Assembly: GCA_902541285.1 (NCBI GenBank)
Contig: CACBQD010000011.1
Location: 1-55,005, forward strand
DNA: 55,005 nt
Origin: an uncultured Pelagibacteraceae bacterium
GTDB taxonomy: Bacteria; Pseudomonadota; Alphaproteobacteria; Pelagibacterales; Pelagibacteraceae
Direction of reading: 5' to 3'
In this document: one piece after another, positions 1 through 10,311 of the stretch
Layout: each line of letters begins with the position of its first letter
Numbering within the stretch: position 1 is the stretch's first letter
The notes under the pieces: model-generated
Databases searched by the model: none
What the model saw: the letters and a program-made list of their open reading frames with translations, nothing else
What the model was told of the DNA's origin: nothing
Position numbers and translations under genes: made by a program

Positions 1-981
1 ACACTAAATATTCTTCCCCCACTTTTAGATAGAATGGAAGTCATAAGAATTCCAGGATATACAGAAGATGAGAAGATTAATATTGCTAACAAATATTTAC
101 TTCCTAAACAAATCAAAGACAATGGTGTTAAAGAAGGTGAGATGAAGTTAGCTGACAATACAATTAAAGAAATTATTAGAAGTTATACAAGAGAAAGCGG
201 TGTTAGAAATTTAGAGAGAGAAATATCAAAAGTTACAAGAAAAGTTGTTAAAAAAGTAGTCAATAATGAAGAAAAGAGTGTTGAGGTTAATGAAAAAAAT
301 ATACCTGACTTTCTTGGTATTAAGAAATTTAAATTTGGTGAACTAGAAGCAAAAGATAAAGTTGGAATAGTTATAGGTTTGGCTTGGACAGAATTTGGGG
401 GTGAAATATTAAAAGTTGAAACAGTTAATATGCCAGGCAAAGGCAGAATGCAAATAACTGGTAAGTTAGGTGATGTGATGCAAGAATCTGTAAAAGCTGC
501 AAAATCCTATGTTAGATCTAAATGTTTGGAATTTGGTGTAACACCACCATTGTTTGAGAAAAAAGATTTTCATATACATGTTCCAGAGGGTGCAACACCA
601 AAAGATGGTCCTTCAGCAGGTATAGCCATGGTTACATCAATAGTATCATCAATTACAAAAGTTCCAGTTAAAAGAGAAATAGCAATGACAGGTGAAGTAA
701 CGATCACTGGTCAGGTTTTACCAATTGGAGGCTTAAAGGAAAAATTATTAGCAGCTCATAGAGCTGGTGTTAAAAAAGTTTTGATACCAAAAGAGAATGA
801 AAAAGATTTAGTTGATGTACCAAAAAAAGTTAAAGACGATATTGAAATAGTACCAGTAGAAACTGCTGATGAAGTAATTAAAATAGCTTTAACTAAAGAA
901 TTGAAGCCTACAGAGTGGACTGAAGTAGATAAATTAACTGAAACTAAAAAAGACGATAAATCTCAAGCTAGTATTCAGTAA
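1..981 (+). CDS. lon: ATP-dependent protease Lon, C-terminal part (5' end outside window)
   Basis: The reading frame is open from base 1, so the gene begins before the window. What remains is the end of the AAA+ module (LLDRMEVIRIPGYTEDEK, the arginine-finger/lid region) and the whole proteolytic domain. The catalytic Ser lies in PKDGPSAG (codon 613-615) and the catalytic Lys in GGLKEK (codon 736-738), the Lon Ser-Lys dyad. Lon is a cytosolic ATP-driven protease that degrades misfolded and some regulatory proteins. The last 25 or so residues are a charged tail after the protease core. It stands upstream of tRNA-Val, tRNA-Asp and nuoA as in other alphaproteobacteria, but hupB, often between lon and the tRNAs, is not here. 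Identification is secure; the N-terminal half cannot be judged. Confidence 0.97.
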   Translation, partial: TLNILPPLLDRMEVIRIPGYTEDEKINIANKYLLPKQIKDNGVKEGEMKLADNTIKEIIRSYTRESGVRNLEREISKVTRKVVKKVVNNEEKSVEVNEKNIPDFLGIKKFKFGELEAKDKVGIVIGLAWTEFGGEILKVETVNMPGKGRMQITGKLGDVMQESVKAAKSYVRSKCLEFGVTPPLFEKKDFHIHVPEGATPKDGPSAGIAMVTSIVSSITKVPVKREIAMTGEVTITGQVLPIGGLKEKLLAAHRAGVKKVLIPKENEKDLVDVPKKVKDDIEIVPVETADEVIKIALTKELKPTEWTEVDKLTETKKDDKSQASIQ

Positions 982-988
982 TAAACAA

Positions 989-1017
989 TTTACATTATTA
1001 AAACGTTGATGTAATAG
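989..1017 (+). promoter_or_regulatory. possible sigma-70-type promoter of the tRNA pair
   Basis: A TTTACA box (989-994) and a TAATAG box (1012-1017) are separated by 17 bases, and the tRNA-Val gene starts 11 bases after the second box. The spacing suits a housekeeping promoter, but both boxes deviate from consensus and the DNA is A+T rich, so chance matches are easy. No other good candidate was seen between lon and the tRNAs. Confidence 0.4.
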
Positions 1018-1028
1018 TACCATGTTTT

Positions 1029-1104
1029 GGGCGGTTAGCTCAGTTGGTAGAGCATCTCGTTTACACCGAGGGGGTCAAAGGTTCGAGTCCTTTACTGCCC
1101 ACCA
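1029..1104 (+). tRNA. tRNA-Val (anticodon UAC)
   Basis: This 76-nt gene folds as a cloverleaf. The acceptor strands GGGCGGT and ACTGCCC pair in full (one G-U), followed by discriminator A and an encoded CCA. The anticodon stem TCTCG/CGAGG encloses the loop TTTACAC, giving anticodon TAC (valine). The T arm carries GGTTCGAGTCC. It is followed six bases later by tRNA-Asp, so the two are probably one transcript. Confidence 0.97.
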
Positions 1105-1110
1105 AAATAC

Positions 1111-1187
1111 GGGGGTGTAGCTCAGTTGGTTAGAGCGATCGCCTGTCACGCGATAGGTCGAGGGTTCGAGTCCCTTCACTCCCGCCA
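1111..1187 (+). tRNA. tRNA-Asp (anticodon GUC)
   Basis: This 77-nt gene has acceptor strands GGGGGTG and CACTCCC, discriminator G and an encoded CCA. The anticodon stem ATCGC/GCGAT is perfect and encloses CTGTCAC, giving anticodon GTC (aspartate). It directly follows tRNA-Val and precedes the nuo block, an arrangement common in alphaproteobacteria. Confidence 0.97.
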
Positions 1188-1233
1188 TCAAATAAACGAA
1201 TAAAATAGAGCCTTAAAATGTGACCTATCTGCT

Positions 1234-1252
1234 CTTTTAGTTGATCTAAAAG
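1234..1252 (+). promoter_or_regulatory. perfect 7-bp inverted repeat upstream of nuoA
   Basis: CTTTTAG and CTAAAAG are exact reverse complements around the loop TTGAT, and a T-G pair extends the stem by one. The element ends 18 bases before the nuoA ATG at 1271, in the only gap before a 23.6-kb gene block. It could be an RNA hairpin in the nuo leader, an operator dyad, or part of a weak tRNA terminator, although no T run follows it. The structure is seen directly; the function is not known. Confidence 0.5.
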
Positions 1253-1270
1253 GTGTTATATAGACTCATC

Positions 1271-1639
1271 ATGCTTGCGGAATTTTTAAAAGATTATTTA
1301 CCAATAATTGTATTTTTACTAGTTGCACTTGTATTAAGTGTAGCATTTGTGGCGATCAATTATTTAGCATCTCCAAAAAATCCTGATCCAGAAAAATTAT
1401 CAGCATATGAGTGTGGTTTTGAACCATTTAATGACTCTAGAATGGAATTTGATGTTAGATTTTATCTTGTTGCAATATTATTTATTATTTTTGATTTAGA
1501 AATCGCTTTTCTATTCCCTTGGGCAATATCTCTAGGCAAAATTGGAATATTCGGATTTACTTCAATGATGATCTTCTTATTTATTCTTACTATTGGGTTT
1601 ATTTATGAATGGAAAAAAGGAGCATTAGACTGGGAATAA
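1271..1639 (+). CDS. nuoA: NADH-quinone oxidoreductase subunit A
   Basis: This is a 122-residue inner-membrane subunit of respiratory complex I with three hydrophobic segments (near residues 5-30, 60-82 and 88-110). The family signature is visible as SAYECGFEP followed by [15 protein letters not shown], the loop next to the quinone site. I start at ATG 1271 ([12 protein letters not shown]) and not at GTG 1253, because the extra six residues are not typical of the family and GTG abuts the inverted repeat at 1234-1252. It is the first gene of the nuo operon; nuoB starts one base after its stop. Confidence 0.96.
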   Translation: MLAEFLKDYLPIIVFLLVALVLSVAFVAINYLASPKNPDPEKLSAYECGFEPFNDSRMEFDVRFYLVAILFIIFDLEIAFLFPWAISLGKIGIFGFTSMMIFLFILTIGFIYEWKKGALDWE

Positions 1640-1640
1640 A

Positions 1641-2162
1641 ATGAATTTAGAAGAAAGAAAAAAAAATATTCCAGAAGAATTTAAACAATTAGCACAAGAT
1701 TTTAGTGATAATGGTTTTATAACAACATCACTTGATAATCTTGTTAACTGGGCTAGAACTGGATCATTACATTGGATGACTTTTGGTCTTGCATGTTGTG
1801 CAGTCGAAATGATGCAAACTTCAATGCCAAGATATGATTTAGAAAGATTTGGTGCTGCCCCTAGAGCTTCACCTAGACAATCAGATGTTATGATTGTTGC
1901 GGGAACTCTTACAAATAAAATGGCTCCAGCACTAAGAAAAGTTTATGACCAAATGCCAGAACCAAGATATGTAATTTCCATGGGAAGTTGTGCAAATGGT
2001 GGCGGATATTATCATTACTCTTATTCTGTAGTAAGAGGATGTGATCGTATTGTACCGGTTGATGTATATGTCCCCGGGTGCCCTCCTTCTGCTGAAGCAC
2101 TTCTATATGGAATAATGCAACTTCAAAAGAAAATCAGGAACAAAGGTTCTCTGGAAAGATAA
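1641..2162 (+). CDS. nuoB: NADH-quinone oxidoreductase subunit B
   Basis: This 173-residue peripheral-arm subunit carries the terminal 4Fe-4S cluster N2, which passes electrons to quinone. The cluster ligands are visible as the tandem pair C52-C53 (ACCAVEMM), C117 (GSCANGGG) and C147 (VPGCPPS). The length is normal for the alphaproteobacterial and mitochondrial type. It lies between nuoA (1-base gap) and nuoC (3-base gap), so translation is probably coupled along the operon. Confidence 0.98.
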   Translation: MNLEERKKNIPEEFKQLAQDFSDNGFITTSLDNLVNWARTGSLHWMTFGLACCAVEMMQTSMPRYDLERFGAAPRASPRQSDVMIVAGTLTNKMAPALRKVYDQMPEPRYVISMGSCANGGGYYHYSYSVVRGCDRIVPVDVYVPGCPPSAEALLYGIMQLQKKIRNKGSLER

Positions 2163-2165
2163 AAA

Positions 2166-2756
2166 ATGCAAAACATCCAGGATTTAGAAAAAATTTTGAA
2201 TTCAGAACTAAATACTAAAATAAAAAGTTCTTTAATCAAACATAATCAAATTTACTTAAAAATTGATGAAACGGACTTAACAGAAGTTATTTTATTCTTA
2301 AAAACAAATTCAAAAACTAAATTTAGACAACTGATAGATATCACAGCTGTAGATTTTCCTGAAAATGAAATTAGATTTAAATTAGTTTATTTATTATTAA
2401 GTCACGAATTTAATCAAAGAATTATCATAGAGATAGATGTGAAAGAAAAAGAAATTGTTGGTTCAATAACATCTATATTTCCTGCTGCAAATTGGATGGA
2501 AAGAGAAGTATTTGACATGTATGGAATTGATTTTAAAGATCATCCGGACTTGAGAAGAATACTTACAGATTATGGTTTTGAAGGACATCCATTAAGGAAA
2601 GATTTTCCTTTAACAGGTCATAATGAAGTTAGATACAGTCATGAAACAAAAAAAGTTATTTATGAACCTGTAAAATTAGAGCAAAATTATAGAAACTTTG
2701 ATTATGAAAGTCCTTGGGAAGGAACCAAGTATATAAAAGAACAAACTAAAGAATAA
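2166..2756 (+). CDS. nuoC: NADH-quinone oxidoreductase subunit C
   Basis: This 196-residue 30-kDa-type subunit of the complex I peripheral arm shows the family motif [20 protein letters not shown] around residues 108-127, then [20 protein letters not shown]. It is a separate gene, not a NuoCD fusion as in E. coli. Its TAA shares one base with the nuoD ATG (TAATG), a typical coupled junction. Confidence 0.98.
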   Translation: MQNIQDLEKILNSELNTKIKSSLIKHNQIYLKIDETDLTEVILFLKTNSKTKFRQLIDITAVDFPENEIRFKLVYLLLSHEFNQRIIIEIDVKEKEIVGSITSIFPAANWMEREVFDMYGIDFKDHPDLRRILTDYGFEGHPLRKDFPLTGHNEVRYSHETKKVIYEPVKLEQNYRNFDYESPWEGTKYIKEQTKE

Positions 2757-3931
2757 TGGCAAAAGAAACTAAAACTTTGAATCTAAATTTTGGACCTCAA
2801 CATCCAGCAGCTCATGGAGTTTTACGATTAATATTGCAGTTAGATGGTGAAATTGTTGAAAAAGCAGATCCACACATTGGTTTATTACATAGGGGTACAG
2901 AAAAATTAATTGAAAATAAAACTTATACCCAAGCTGTTCCGTATTTTGATCGATTAGATTATGTAGCACCAATGAACCAAGAACACGCTTTTGCTTTAGC
3001 AATTGAAAAAATTCTAAAAATACAAGTTCCGATAAGAGCTCAATACATAAGAGTAATGTTTTGTGAGATTGGAAGAATACTTAGTCATATTTTAAATGTT
3101 ACAACACAAGCAATGGATGTTGGTGCATTAACTCCTACTTTATGGGGATTTGAAGAAAGAGAAATATTAATGGGTTTTTATGAAAAAGTTTCTGGTTCTA
3201 GATTGCATGCTAATTATTTTAGAGCAGGAGGAGTACATCAAGACCTACCAAAAGGATTAGATAAAGAGATAGGAAAATTTTGTGAAAGATTTCCAAAAAT
3301 AATAAATGATTTAGAATTACTTTTAACTGATAACCGAATATTTAAGCAAAGGAACGTTGATATAGGAGTAGTATCAAAACAAGATGCTCTCGATTATTCT
3401 TTTTCTGGTGTTATGTTGAGAGGATCTGGCGTCCCTTGGGATTTAAGAAAATCCCAGCCGTACGATTGTTATGAGCAATTCGAATTCAAAATTCCAGTAG
3501 GAAAAAATGGAGATTGTTACGATAGATACCTATGCAGAATTGAAGAAATGAAAGAAAGTGTAAATATAATAAATCAATGCTTGGCAAATTTACCTGTTGG
3601 ACCAATTAAAACTGATGATGGAAAAATCAGTCCACCACCAAAAAAAGAAATAAAACAATCTATGGAAGCATTGATCCATCATTTCAAGTTATATACTGAA
3701 GGTTATAGGGTTGATAAAGACGAAATATATACAGCTGTAGAGGCTCCTAAAGGAGAATTTGGTGTTTACTTAATTTCTGATGGTTCAAGCAAACCTTACA
3801 AATGCAAAATTAGAGCTCCAGGATTTTCTCATTTGCAAGCAATGGATTACTTAATTAAAGGTCATATGTTAGCTGATGTTCCTGCAGTTTTAGGTTCAAT
3901 GGATATTGTTTTTGGAGAGGTAGACAGATAA
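2756..3931 (+). CDS. nuoD: NADH-quinone oxidoreductase subunit D
   Basis: This 391-residue 49-kDa-type subunit helps form the quinone-binding site. It begins with [18 protein letters not shown], the family hallmark, and ends in [13 protein letters not shown], the usual terminus. The length is normal. It shares one base with nuoC upstream and one with nuoE downstream. Confidence 0.98.
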   Translation: MAKETKTLNLNFGPQHPAAHGVLRLILQLDGEIVEKADPHIGLLHRGTEKLIENKTYTQAVPYFDRLDYVAPMNQEHAFALAIEKILKIQVPIRAQYIRVMFCEIGRILSHILNVTTQAMDVGALTPTLWGFEEREILMGFYEKVSGSRLHANYFRAGGVHQDLPKGLDKEIGKFCERFPKIINDLELLLTDNRIFKQRNVDIGVVSKQDALDYSFSGVMLRGSGVPWDLRKSQPYDCYEQFEFKIPVGKNGDCYDRYLCRIEEMKESVNIINQCLANLPVGPIKTDDGKISPPPKKEIKQSMEALIHHFKLYTEGYRVDKDEIYTAVEAPKGEFGVYLISDGSSKPYKCKIRAPGFSHLQAMDYLIKGHMLADVPAVLGSMDIVFGEVDR

Positions 3932-4539
3932 TGGCTGTTAAAAAAATATCAAAAGTACAACCTGAAAAATTTGAGTTTAGTAAAAAAAATAAAGAAACTG
4001 CTGATAGTATAATTAAAAATTATCCTTCTGGAAAACAACAAAGTGCGGTTATGGCTTTATTGTACTTAGCACAAAAACAAAATGATAATTGGATACCTTT
4101 AAGTGCAATGAAATACATAGCAAAGTATTTAGATATGCCATACATAAAAGTATATGAGGTAGCTACCTTTTACAGCATGTATAATTTAACTCCAGTTGGT
4201 AAATATTTCTTTCAAGTATGTACCACAACCCCATGTATGTTAAGGGGTGCGTATAATTTAGTAGATGTTTGTAAACGAAAAATTTCTGAGGAAGAAAATT
4301 GTTTATCAGAGGATGGAAAAACTTCTTGGTTAGAAGTAGAGTGTTTGGGTGCTTGTGTGAATGCTCCTATGCTTCAATTGAATGAGAATTATTATGAGGA
4401 TTTAGATCCAACAAAACTTGAGCAAATAATTGATAAAATAAGTAATGATGAAGTTCCTCAACCAGGATCATATAGAGGCAGATTAAGTTCTGAACCAGAA
4501 AATACTAGAAAAACATTAATAGGTAATAAAAATGCTTGA
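3931..4539 (+). CDS. nuoE: NADH-quinone oxidoreductase subunit E
   Basis: This 202-residue 24-kDa-type subunit holds the 2Fe-2S cluster N1a with thioredoxin-like folding. The four ligands are visible as C97 and C102 (VCTTTPC) and C138 and C142 (CLGAC). The N-terminal helical part (residues 20-85) matches the family. The last eight bases (ATGCTTGA) overlap the start of nuoF. Confidence 0.97.
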   Translation: MAVKKISKVQPEKFEFSKKNKETADSIIKNYPSGKQQSAVMALLYLAQKQNDNWIPLSAMKYIAKYLDMPYIKVYEVATFYSMYNLTPVGKYFFQVCTTTPCMLRGAYNLVDVCKRKISEEENCLSEDGKTSWLEVECLGACVNAPMLQLNENYYEDLDPTKLEQIIDKISNDEVPQPGSYRGRLSSEPENTRKTLIGNKNA

Positions 4540-5863
4540 AGATAAGGATAGAATTTTTCAAAATTTATACAACGATTTTGGTGCTGATTTAGCATCTGCA
4601 AAACAAAGAGGAGACTGGAAGGATACAAAAGAAATTTGCGGTAAAGGAAGAGAATGGATAATTAATGAAATTAAAACATCAGAACTTAGAGGAAGAGGCG
4701 GTGCTGGATTTCCTACAGGATTGAAATGGTCTTTTGCCCCAAAAGAAGTTGGATCAAGACCACATTATTTAGTAATTAATGCCGATGAATCTGAGCCTGG
4801 CACGTGCAAAGATAGAGATATTATAAGATTTGAACCTCATAAATTAATAGAAGGCTGCTTAATTGCATCTTACGCAGTTAATGCTCATAAGTGTTATATT
4901 TATATAAGAGGAGAATATTTTAATGAAGGACAAAAGCTTCAAACAGCTATCGATGAAGCATACAAGGATGGTCTCTTAGGAAAAAATTCTGCAGGGACTG
5001 ATTGGGAATTAGATATATATATTCATTATGGTGCTGGCGCTTATATCTGTGGTGAGGAAACTGCTTTGCTAGAGAGTATTGAAGGAAAAAAAGGTCAACC
5101 AAGATTGAAACCTCCATTTCCGGCTTTAATAGGTCTTTATGGTTGCCCGACAATAATAAACAATGTTGAAACAATTTCAGTGGTACCAACTATACTTAGA
5201 AGAGGTGGAAAATGGTTTTCATCACTCGGTAGACCAAAAAATACTGGTTCCAAAATATATTGTATTTCAGGAAATGTAAATAATCCCTGCAACGTAGAAG
5301 AAGAAATGGGAATTCCATTAAAAGAATTAATTGAAAAACATGCAGGTGGAGTAATAGGTGGATGGGATAATCTAAAAGCAGTTATACCTGGTGGTTCATC
5401 AATGCCATTACTACCAAAAGAAACATGTGAAACAATTAAAATGGATTTTGATGCATGTGTTGAGAATAAAACTGGTTTAGGAACAGCTGGTATTGTTGTT
5501 ATAAATAAAGATCAAGACATTATTAAGTGTATGGCTAGAATAGCAAGATTTTATAAACACGAGAGTTGTGGTCAATGTACACCATGCAGAGAAGGTTCTG
5601 GTTGGATGTGGAGAATGTTAGAGAGAATGGCAAAAGGTGAAGCTACAAGAGATGAAGTAGATATGTTATTAGATGTGACAAAACAAATTGAAGGTCATAC
5701 AATTTGTGCTTTTGGAGAAGGATCTTCATGGCCTGTTCAAGGATTGATCAGAAATTTTAAAGATGAAATAATTGAAAGAAACAAGTTTGACCCAATTGTG
5801 AAAAAGCAAAAAGATATACCATATTTAGTTGATCAACATTTATTAGAAAAAGAAAATGCTTAA
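4532..5863 (+). CDS. nuoF: NADH-quinone oxidoreductase subunit F (NADH-binding)
   Basis: This 443-residue 51-kDa-type subunit binds NADH and FMN and holds cluster N3. The nucleotide-binding glycine motif [10 protein letters not shown] is at residues 54-63. The 4Fe-4S ligands are C346, C349 and C352 (SCGQCTPC) with C392 (TICAFGEG). The length is normal. It overlaps nuoE by 8 nt and nuoG by 8 nt (ATGCTTAA). Confidence 0.98.
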   Translation: MLEDKDRIFQNLYNDFGADLASAKQRGDWKDTKEICGKGREWIINEIKTSELRGRGGAGFPTGLKWSFAPKEVGSRPHYLVINADESEPGTCKDRDIIRFEPHKLIEGCLIASYAVNAHKCYIYIRGEYFNEGQKLQTAIDEAYKDGLLGKNSAGTDWELDIYIHYGAGAYICGEETALLESIEGKKGQPRLKPPFPALIGLYGCPTIINNVETISVVPTILRRGGKWFSSLGRPKNTGSKIYCISGNVNNPCNVEEEMGIPLKELIEKHAGGVIGGWDNLKAVIPGGSSMPLLPKETCETIKMDFDACVENKTGLGTAGIVVINKDQDIIKCMARIARFYKHESCGQCTPCREGSGWMWRMLERMAKGEATRDEVDMLLDVTKQIEGHTICAFGEGSSWPVQGLIRNFKDEIIERNKFDPIVKKQKDIPYLVDQHLLEKENA

Positions 5864-7886
5864 ACTTAAAGTAAATGATATTGATGTTGAGGTAGAAGAA
5901 GGAACTACAGTATTGCAAGCCTGTGAACAAGCTGGAGCAGAAATACCAAGGTTCTGTTATCATGAAAAATTATCGATAGCTGGTAATTGTAGAATGTGTT
6001 TAGTTGAAATGGAAAAATCTCCTAAACCAATAGCCTCTTGTGCGATGCCAGCTGCAGAAGGGATGGTGCTTAAAACTAATACCGAAAAAGTAAAAAAAGC
6101 TAGAAAAGGTGTAATGGAATTTTTATTAGCAAACCATCCACTTGATTGTCCAGTATGTGATCAAGGTGGAGAATGTGATTTACAAGATCAATCTATGTAT
6201 TACGGAATTGATAAATCAAGATTTAAAGAAAACAAAAGATATGTGCCTGAAAAATACATGGGTCCTCTTATAAAAACTCAAATGACAAGATGCATTCATT
6301 GTACAAGATGTATTAGATTTGCAACCGAAGTTGCTGGAGTTCCTGAGCTTGGAGCAATTGGTAGAGGTGAGAATATGCAAATTACTACTTATTTAGAAAA
6401 GGCAATGGAGTCTGAACTCTCAGCTAATGTTATTGATTTATGTCCTGTCGGTGCACTTACATCAAAGCCTTATGTCTTCGAAGCTAGACCATGGGAACTT
6501 AAAAAAACCGAGACAATTGATGTGATGGATGCTGTTGGATCAAATATAAGAGTCGATACATACGGATGGGAAGTCAAGAGAGTTCTTCCAAGAATTAATG
6601 AAGAAATAAATGAAGAATGGATATCAGATAAAACCAGATATGCTTGTGATGGCTTAAAAAATCAAAGATTAGATACACCTTATGTAAAGATTAATAATAA
6701 ATTAAAGCCATCAAGTTGGGATGAAGCTTTTAAAGCTGTATCTGAAAGAATTTCAAAAACAAAGTCTGAAAAAATTGCTGGATTTATAGGTGATATGACT
6801 AATATGGAAACTACTTATGCAGCAAAAGATTTTTTTGAAAAAACGATTAAGTCTGAAAATTTGGAATCTAGATATGAAAAATTATATATTAATACAAATG
6901 TAAGAAGTAATTATCTATTTAACAGTTCCATTGAAGGAATAGAAAAAAGCGACTTAATAATTCTAATAGGTACAAATCCAAGATTTGAAGCAACAATGCT
7001 AAACTCACGAATTAGAAAAAATTATTTAAAAAATAAGACCGAAATTATATCTTTAGGCGATGTTGGTGATTTAACATATCCTTACCAAGTTATAACGAAT
7101 AGCACCGATGCTATAAAAGATATTATTGATAATAAACATGAAATTTCTGAAAAAATTAAAAAATCTAAATATCCATGTGTAATTTTTGGACAATCTGTTC
7201 TCAAACTTAAGTCGGCACCTTACATTTTTGAGGAATTTAAAAATTATTTATTAGAAAATGATAAAATTTCTGATGATTGGAATGCATTAAATATATTATC
7301 AAAAAATTCATCTACCGTAGGTTCTTATGACTTAAATATATTGTCAAAAAATTCTAGCTTTGAAATATTGGATAAATTAAAAAATAATAGCTTTGAAGTT
7401 TTAATTTTATTTGGCCAAGATAATTTAAAATTTGAGAAAAAAAATGAATTTATAATTTATATTGGTAGTCATGGTGATAAAGGCGCAAGTATTGCTGATA
7501 TAATTTTACCTGGTGCCGCTTACACAGAACAAGATGGTTATTTTACTAATTTAGAAGGAAAATTGCAAAAAGCTTACAAGGCATCATATCCACCAGGTGA
7601 AGCTAAAGAGGATTGGCAAATAATAAATGAAATGTCTTCATTTATTAAGAGAAAAAATTTATATAAAGATAAAAATCAACTTATTGATACATTAATTAAT
7701 TATTTAAATCTTAATAATAAAAATGAAACCGAATTTAAAATCCCTGAGTATAATTTTAAATCAGAAAAAATTATTACTGAAGAGATTGATTATTATCACT
7801 CTAATGTAATAGCAAGAGCATCAAAAACAATGTCAGAGTGTAAAAATATTAGAATGAGTTTGCCAAAAACTGGAACCGATAATTAA
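5856..7886 (+). CDS. nuoG: NADH-quinone oxidoreductase subunit G
   Basis: This 676-residue 75-kDa-type subunit carries clusters N1b, N4 and N5. The N-terminal ferredoxin part has [15 protein letters not shown] and a later CAMPA. The [14 protein letters not shown] motif (near residues 94-107) and [10 protein letters not shown] with CPVGAL follow. The rest is the inactive molybdopterin-oxidoreductase-like domain. Near residues 478-500 the peptide LNILSKNSS occurs twice, 15 codons apart, and the DNA beneath it is an imperfect repeat. It shares one base with nuoH. Confidence 0.97.
   Translation: MLKLKVNDIDVEVEEGTTVLQACEQAGAEIPRFCYHEKLSIAGNCRMCLVEMEKSPKPIASCAMPAAEGMVLKTNTEKVKKARKGVMEFLLANHPLDCPVCDQGGECDLQDQSMYYGIDKSRFKENKRYVPEKYMGPLIKTQMTRCIHCTRCIRFATEVAGVPELGAIGRGENMQITTYLEKAMESELSANVIDLCPVGALTSKPYVFEARPWELKKTETIDVMDAVGSNIRVDTYGWEVKRVLPRINEEINEEWISDKTRYACDGLKNQRLDTPYVKINNKLKPSSWDEAFKAVSERISKTKSEKIAGFIGDMTNMETTYAAKDFFEKTIKSENLESRYEKLYINTNVRSNYLFNSSIEGIEKSDLIILIGTNPRFEATMLNSRIRKNYLKNKTEIISLGDVGDLTYPYQVITNSTDAIKDIIDNKHEISEKIKKSKYPCVIFGQSVLKLKSAPYIFEEFKNYLLENDKISDDWNALNILSKNSSTVGSYDLNILSKNSSFEILDKLKNNSFEVLILFGQDNLKFEKKNEFIIYIGSHGDKGASIADIILPGAAYTEQDGYFTNLEGKLQKAYKASYPPGEAKEDWQIINEMSSFIKRKNLYKDKNQLIDTLINYLNLNNKNETEFKIPEYNFKSEKIITEEIDYYHSNVIARASKTMSECKNIRMSLPKTGTDN
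7287..7354 (+). repeat. short direct repeat inside nuoG
   Basis: A 23-base segment at 7287-7309 recurs at 7332-7354 with one difference (A/G). The copies start 45 bases (15 codons) apart, so the frame is kept, and each encodes LNILSKNSS. The sequence between them does not repeat, so this is either an old 45-base tandem duplication that has half decayed or convergence in a low-complexity stretch. Confidence 0.7.
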
Positions 7887-8884
7887 TGGCTGAATTATTT
7901 ATATTTTTTGAACAAATTTATAAAATTTTGTTTTTATTAATCCCAGTTTTAGTATCTGTAGCAATGATTGTTTGGTTAGATAGAAGAGTATGGGCATTCG
8001 TTCAAAAAAGAAGAGGTCCTAATGTTGTTGGTCCATTTGGATTATTTCAAACATTAGCTGACGCATTAAAATACATTTTTAAAGAAATAATCATTCCAGC
8101 AAGCTCAAATAAAGTTATATTTATCTTAGCCCCAATAGTTACAATGACTTTGGCTTTAATTGCTTGGGCGGTAATACCTTTTAGTGAAACTTTTGTACTA
8201 GCAGATATCAATGTCGGTATTTTATATCTTTTTGCAGTTTCATCTTTAGGTGTTTATGGAATAATTATGGGTGGATGGGCATCTAATTCAAAGTATCCTT
8301 TTCTAGGTGCAATTAGATCAGCTGCTCAAATGGTTTCTTATGAAGTTTCCATAGGTGTAATAATTATAAATGTATTACTTTGTGTAGGTTCATTAAATCT
8401 AAGTGACATCGTTTTAGCTCAAAAAGATTTATGGTTTGTAATACCACTATTCCCAATGTTTATAATATTTTTTATTTCAGCCTTAGCAGAAACTAACAGA
8501 CCACCTTTTGATTTGCCTGAAGCTGAAGCAGAATTGGTTGCAGGTTACCAGACAGAATACTCTGGAATGATGTATGCAATGTTTTGGTTAGGGGAGTATG
8601 CTAACATTTTACTTATGTGTGCAATGGGATCCATTTTATTTCTTGGTGGCTGGTTATCTCCGATAGATTTATTTCCTTTTAATGTTATTCCAGCACCTAT
8701 GTGGTTAATCTTAAAAATACTATTTTTATTTATCTTATTTGCTCTGATAAAAGCAATAGTACCCAGATATAGGTATGATCAATTAATGAAACTTGGTTGG
8801 AAAATTTTTCTACCATTTTCACTAATTTATGTAGTATTAACTGCAAGTTTTTTAATGTATTTTGATTTATTACCGGGGAATTAA
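7886..8884 (+). CDS. nuoH: NADH-quinone oxidoreductase subunit H
   Basis: This 332-residue membrane subunit (ND1 type) links the quinone site to the proton-pumping arm. It has about eight hydrophobic segments. The conserved loops [20 protein letters not shown] (near residue 33) and [20 protein letters not shown] (near residue 201) are intact. It shares one base with nuoG, and nuoI begins one base after its stop. Confidence 0.98.
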   Translation: MAELFIFFEQIYKILFLLIPVLVSVAMIVWLDRRVWAFVQKRRGPNVVGPFGLFQTLADALKYIFKEIIIPASSNKVIFILAPIVTMTLALIAWAVIPFSETFVLADINVGILYLFAVSSLGVYGIIMGGWASNSKYPFLGAIRSAAQMVSYEVSIGVIIINVLLCVGSLNLSDIVLAQKDLWFVIPLFPMFIIFFISALAETNRPPFDLPEAEAELVAGYQTEYSGMMYAMFWLGEYANILLMCAMGSILFLGGWLSPIDLFPFNVIPAPMWLILKILFLFILFALIKAIVPRYRYDQLMKLGWKIFLPFSLIYVVLTASFLMYFDLLPGN

Positions 8885-8885
8885 T

Positions 8886-9371
8886 ATGAGCTTAATAAGA
8901 TTATTCAAAACAGTTTTTATGATTGATTTTTTAACAGGATTAATCATGGCAGTAAAAGAAATATTTAAACCAAAAAAAACAATTAATTATCCATTTGAAA
9001 AAGGTTCAATTAGTCCAAGAGCTAGAGGAGAACATGCACTAAGAAGATATCCAAATGGTGAGGAGAGATGTATTGCTTGTAAACTATGTGAAGCTGTTTG
9101 TCCTGCTCAGGCTATAACAATAGAGTCTAGCGAGAGAGATGATGGAAGTAGAAAAACTACTCGTTATGATATTGATATGTTAAAATGTATTTATTGTGGT
9201 TTGTGCGAACAATCTTGTCCAGTTGATGCGATTGTTCAAGGTCCAAATTTTGAATTTGCTACAGAAACAAGAGAAGAACTTTACTATAACAAAGAAAAGT
9301 TGTTAGAGAATGGAGATAGATGGGAGAATATTTTAGCAGCAAATATTAATGCTGATAGCTCCCACAGATAA
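8886..9371 (+). CDS. nuoI: NADH-quinone oxidoreductase subunit I
   Basis: This 161-residue subunit carries two 4Fe-4S clusters (N6a and N6b) between NuoG and NuoB. The ligand motifs are C62/C65/C68/C72 ([12 protein letters not shown]) and C101/C104/C107/C111 ([12 protein letters not shown]). I start at ATG 8886 ([12 protein letters not shown]); an in-frame ATG at 8862 lies inside nuoH and would add eight non-conserved residues. Confidence 0.97.
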   Translation: MSLIRLFKTVFMIDFLTGLIMAVKEIFKPKKTINYPFEKGSISPRARGEHALRRYPNGEERCIACKLCEAVCPAQAITIESSERDDGSRKTTRYDIDMLKCIYCGLCEQSCPVDAIVQGPNFEFATETREELYYNKEKLLENGDRWENILAANINADSSHR

Positions 9372-9374
9372 TCA

Positions 9375-10007
9375 ATGATTGCTCATGCAATAGTCTTTTA
9401 TATATTTTCACTGATTGCAATTGTCTCTGCAATTATGGTAACTGTTTCGAAAAACACAGTTAATTCAGTTTTTTTTTTAATATTAGACTTTATTAGTATT
9501 TCTTGCCTATTCATCATGATTGGTGCCGAATTTTTAGGAATGATAATGCTTATTGTGTACGTTGGAGCAGTGGCAGTATTATTTTTATTTGTTGTTATGA
9601 TGTTAAATGTGGCTCAACAAAAAAATGAATGGTTTAATTCTAGTGGAAGAAGTTCCCATATTCCAGTTGGTCTACTAGTAAGTATAATTATATTCTTTGA
9701 ATTAATTATTGTTATAGGTGGATGGAAATATAAACCAGATTTGTTAGATTCAATTGCGATTGAAATAAATACTGACTTAACAAATACTCAATCTTTAGGA
9801 AGCGTTATATATACTGATTATATTCATTTGTTTCAATTATCTGGAATGGTTTTATTGGTAGCCATGATCGGAGCAATTGTATTGACCTTCAGACAAAGAT
9901 CTGGAGTAAAAAGACAAAGTTATTTCAAACAAATATCTAGAGATAGAAAAGATGGTATTGAATTAGTTGATGTTGAAAATAATAAAGGAGTTAAAATAGA
10001 TGCTTAG
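9375..10007 (+). CDS. nuoJ: NADH-quinone oxidoreductase subunit J
   Basis: This 210-residue membrane subunit (ND6 type) has about five hydrophobic segments and the conserved [21 protein letters not shown] stretch near residues 51-71, the pi-bulge helix of TMH3. Its C-terminal ~40 residues are hydrophilic. The last eight bases (ATGCTTAG) overlap the nuoK start. Confidence 0.96.
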   Translation: MIAHAIVFYIFSLIAIVSAIMVTVSKNTVNSVFFLILDFISISCLFIMIGAEFLGMIMLIVYVGAVAVLFLFVVMMLNVAQQKNEWFNSSGRSSHIPVGLLVSIIIFFELIIVIGGWKYKPDLLDSIAIEINTDLTNTQSLGSVIYTDYIHLFQLSGMVLLVAMIGAIVLTFRQRSGVKRQSYFKQISRDRKDGIELVDVENNKGVKIDA

Positions 10008-10311
10008 TATTGGTCTTGGACATTACTTAACTCTTGCAGCTATTATATTCACAATTGGTATTGTGGGTATTTTTCTAAATAGAAAAAATATTATTGTTAT
10101 ATTGATGAGCATTGAATTAATACTTTTAGCTGTAAATATAAATTTAGTATCTTTTTCTATTTTTATTAACGATCTGAGTGGTCAGGTTTTCACATTATTC
10201 ATATTAACAGTGGCTGCAGCTGAGGCCGCAATAGGACTCGCAATTATTGTAGTTTACTACAGAAATTCTGGAACAATAAGAGTTGAAGAAATCGACAGAT
10301 TGAAAGGGTAA
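10000..10311 (+). CDS. nuoK: NADH-quinone oxidoreductase subunit K
   Basis: This 103-residue membrane subunit (ND4L type) has three hydrophobic segments. The conserved acidic residues appear in [14 protein letters not shown] and in [13 protein letters not shown]. Length and position are typical. nuoL follows with no intervening base. Confidence 0.97.
   Translation: MLSIGLGHYLTLAAIIFTIGIVGIFLNRKNIIVILMSIELILLAVNINLVSFSIFINDLSGQVFTLFILTVAAAEAAIGLAIIVVYYRNSGTIRVEEIDRLKG

Noticed and set aside
1206..1238. GAGC...GCTC pairing with a following TTTT as a tRNA terminator
   Set aside because: The stem is only about five pairs with a 19-base loop and competes with the better perfect hairpin at 1234-1252.
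8862..8885. Upstream ATG for nuoI inside nuoH
   Set aside because: It adds eight residues not expected in the family, while ATG 8886 gives the typical NuoI start and a 1-base gap to nuoH.
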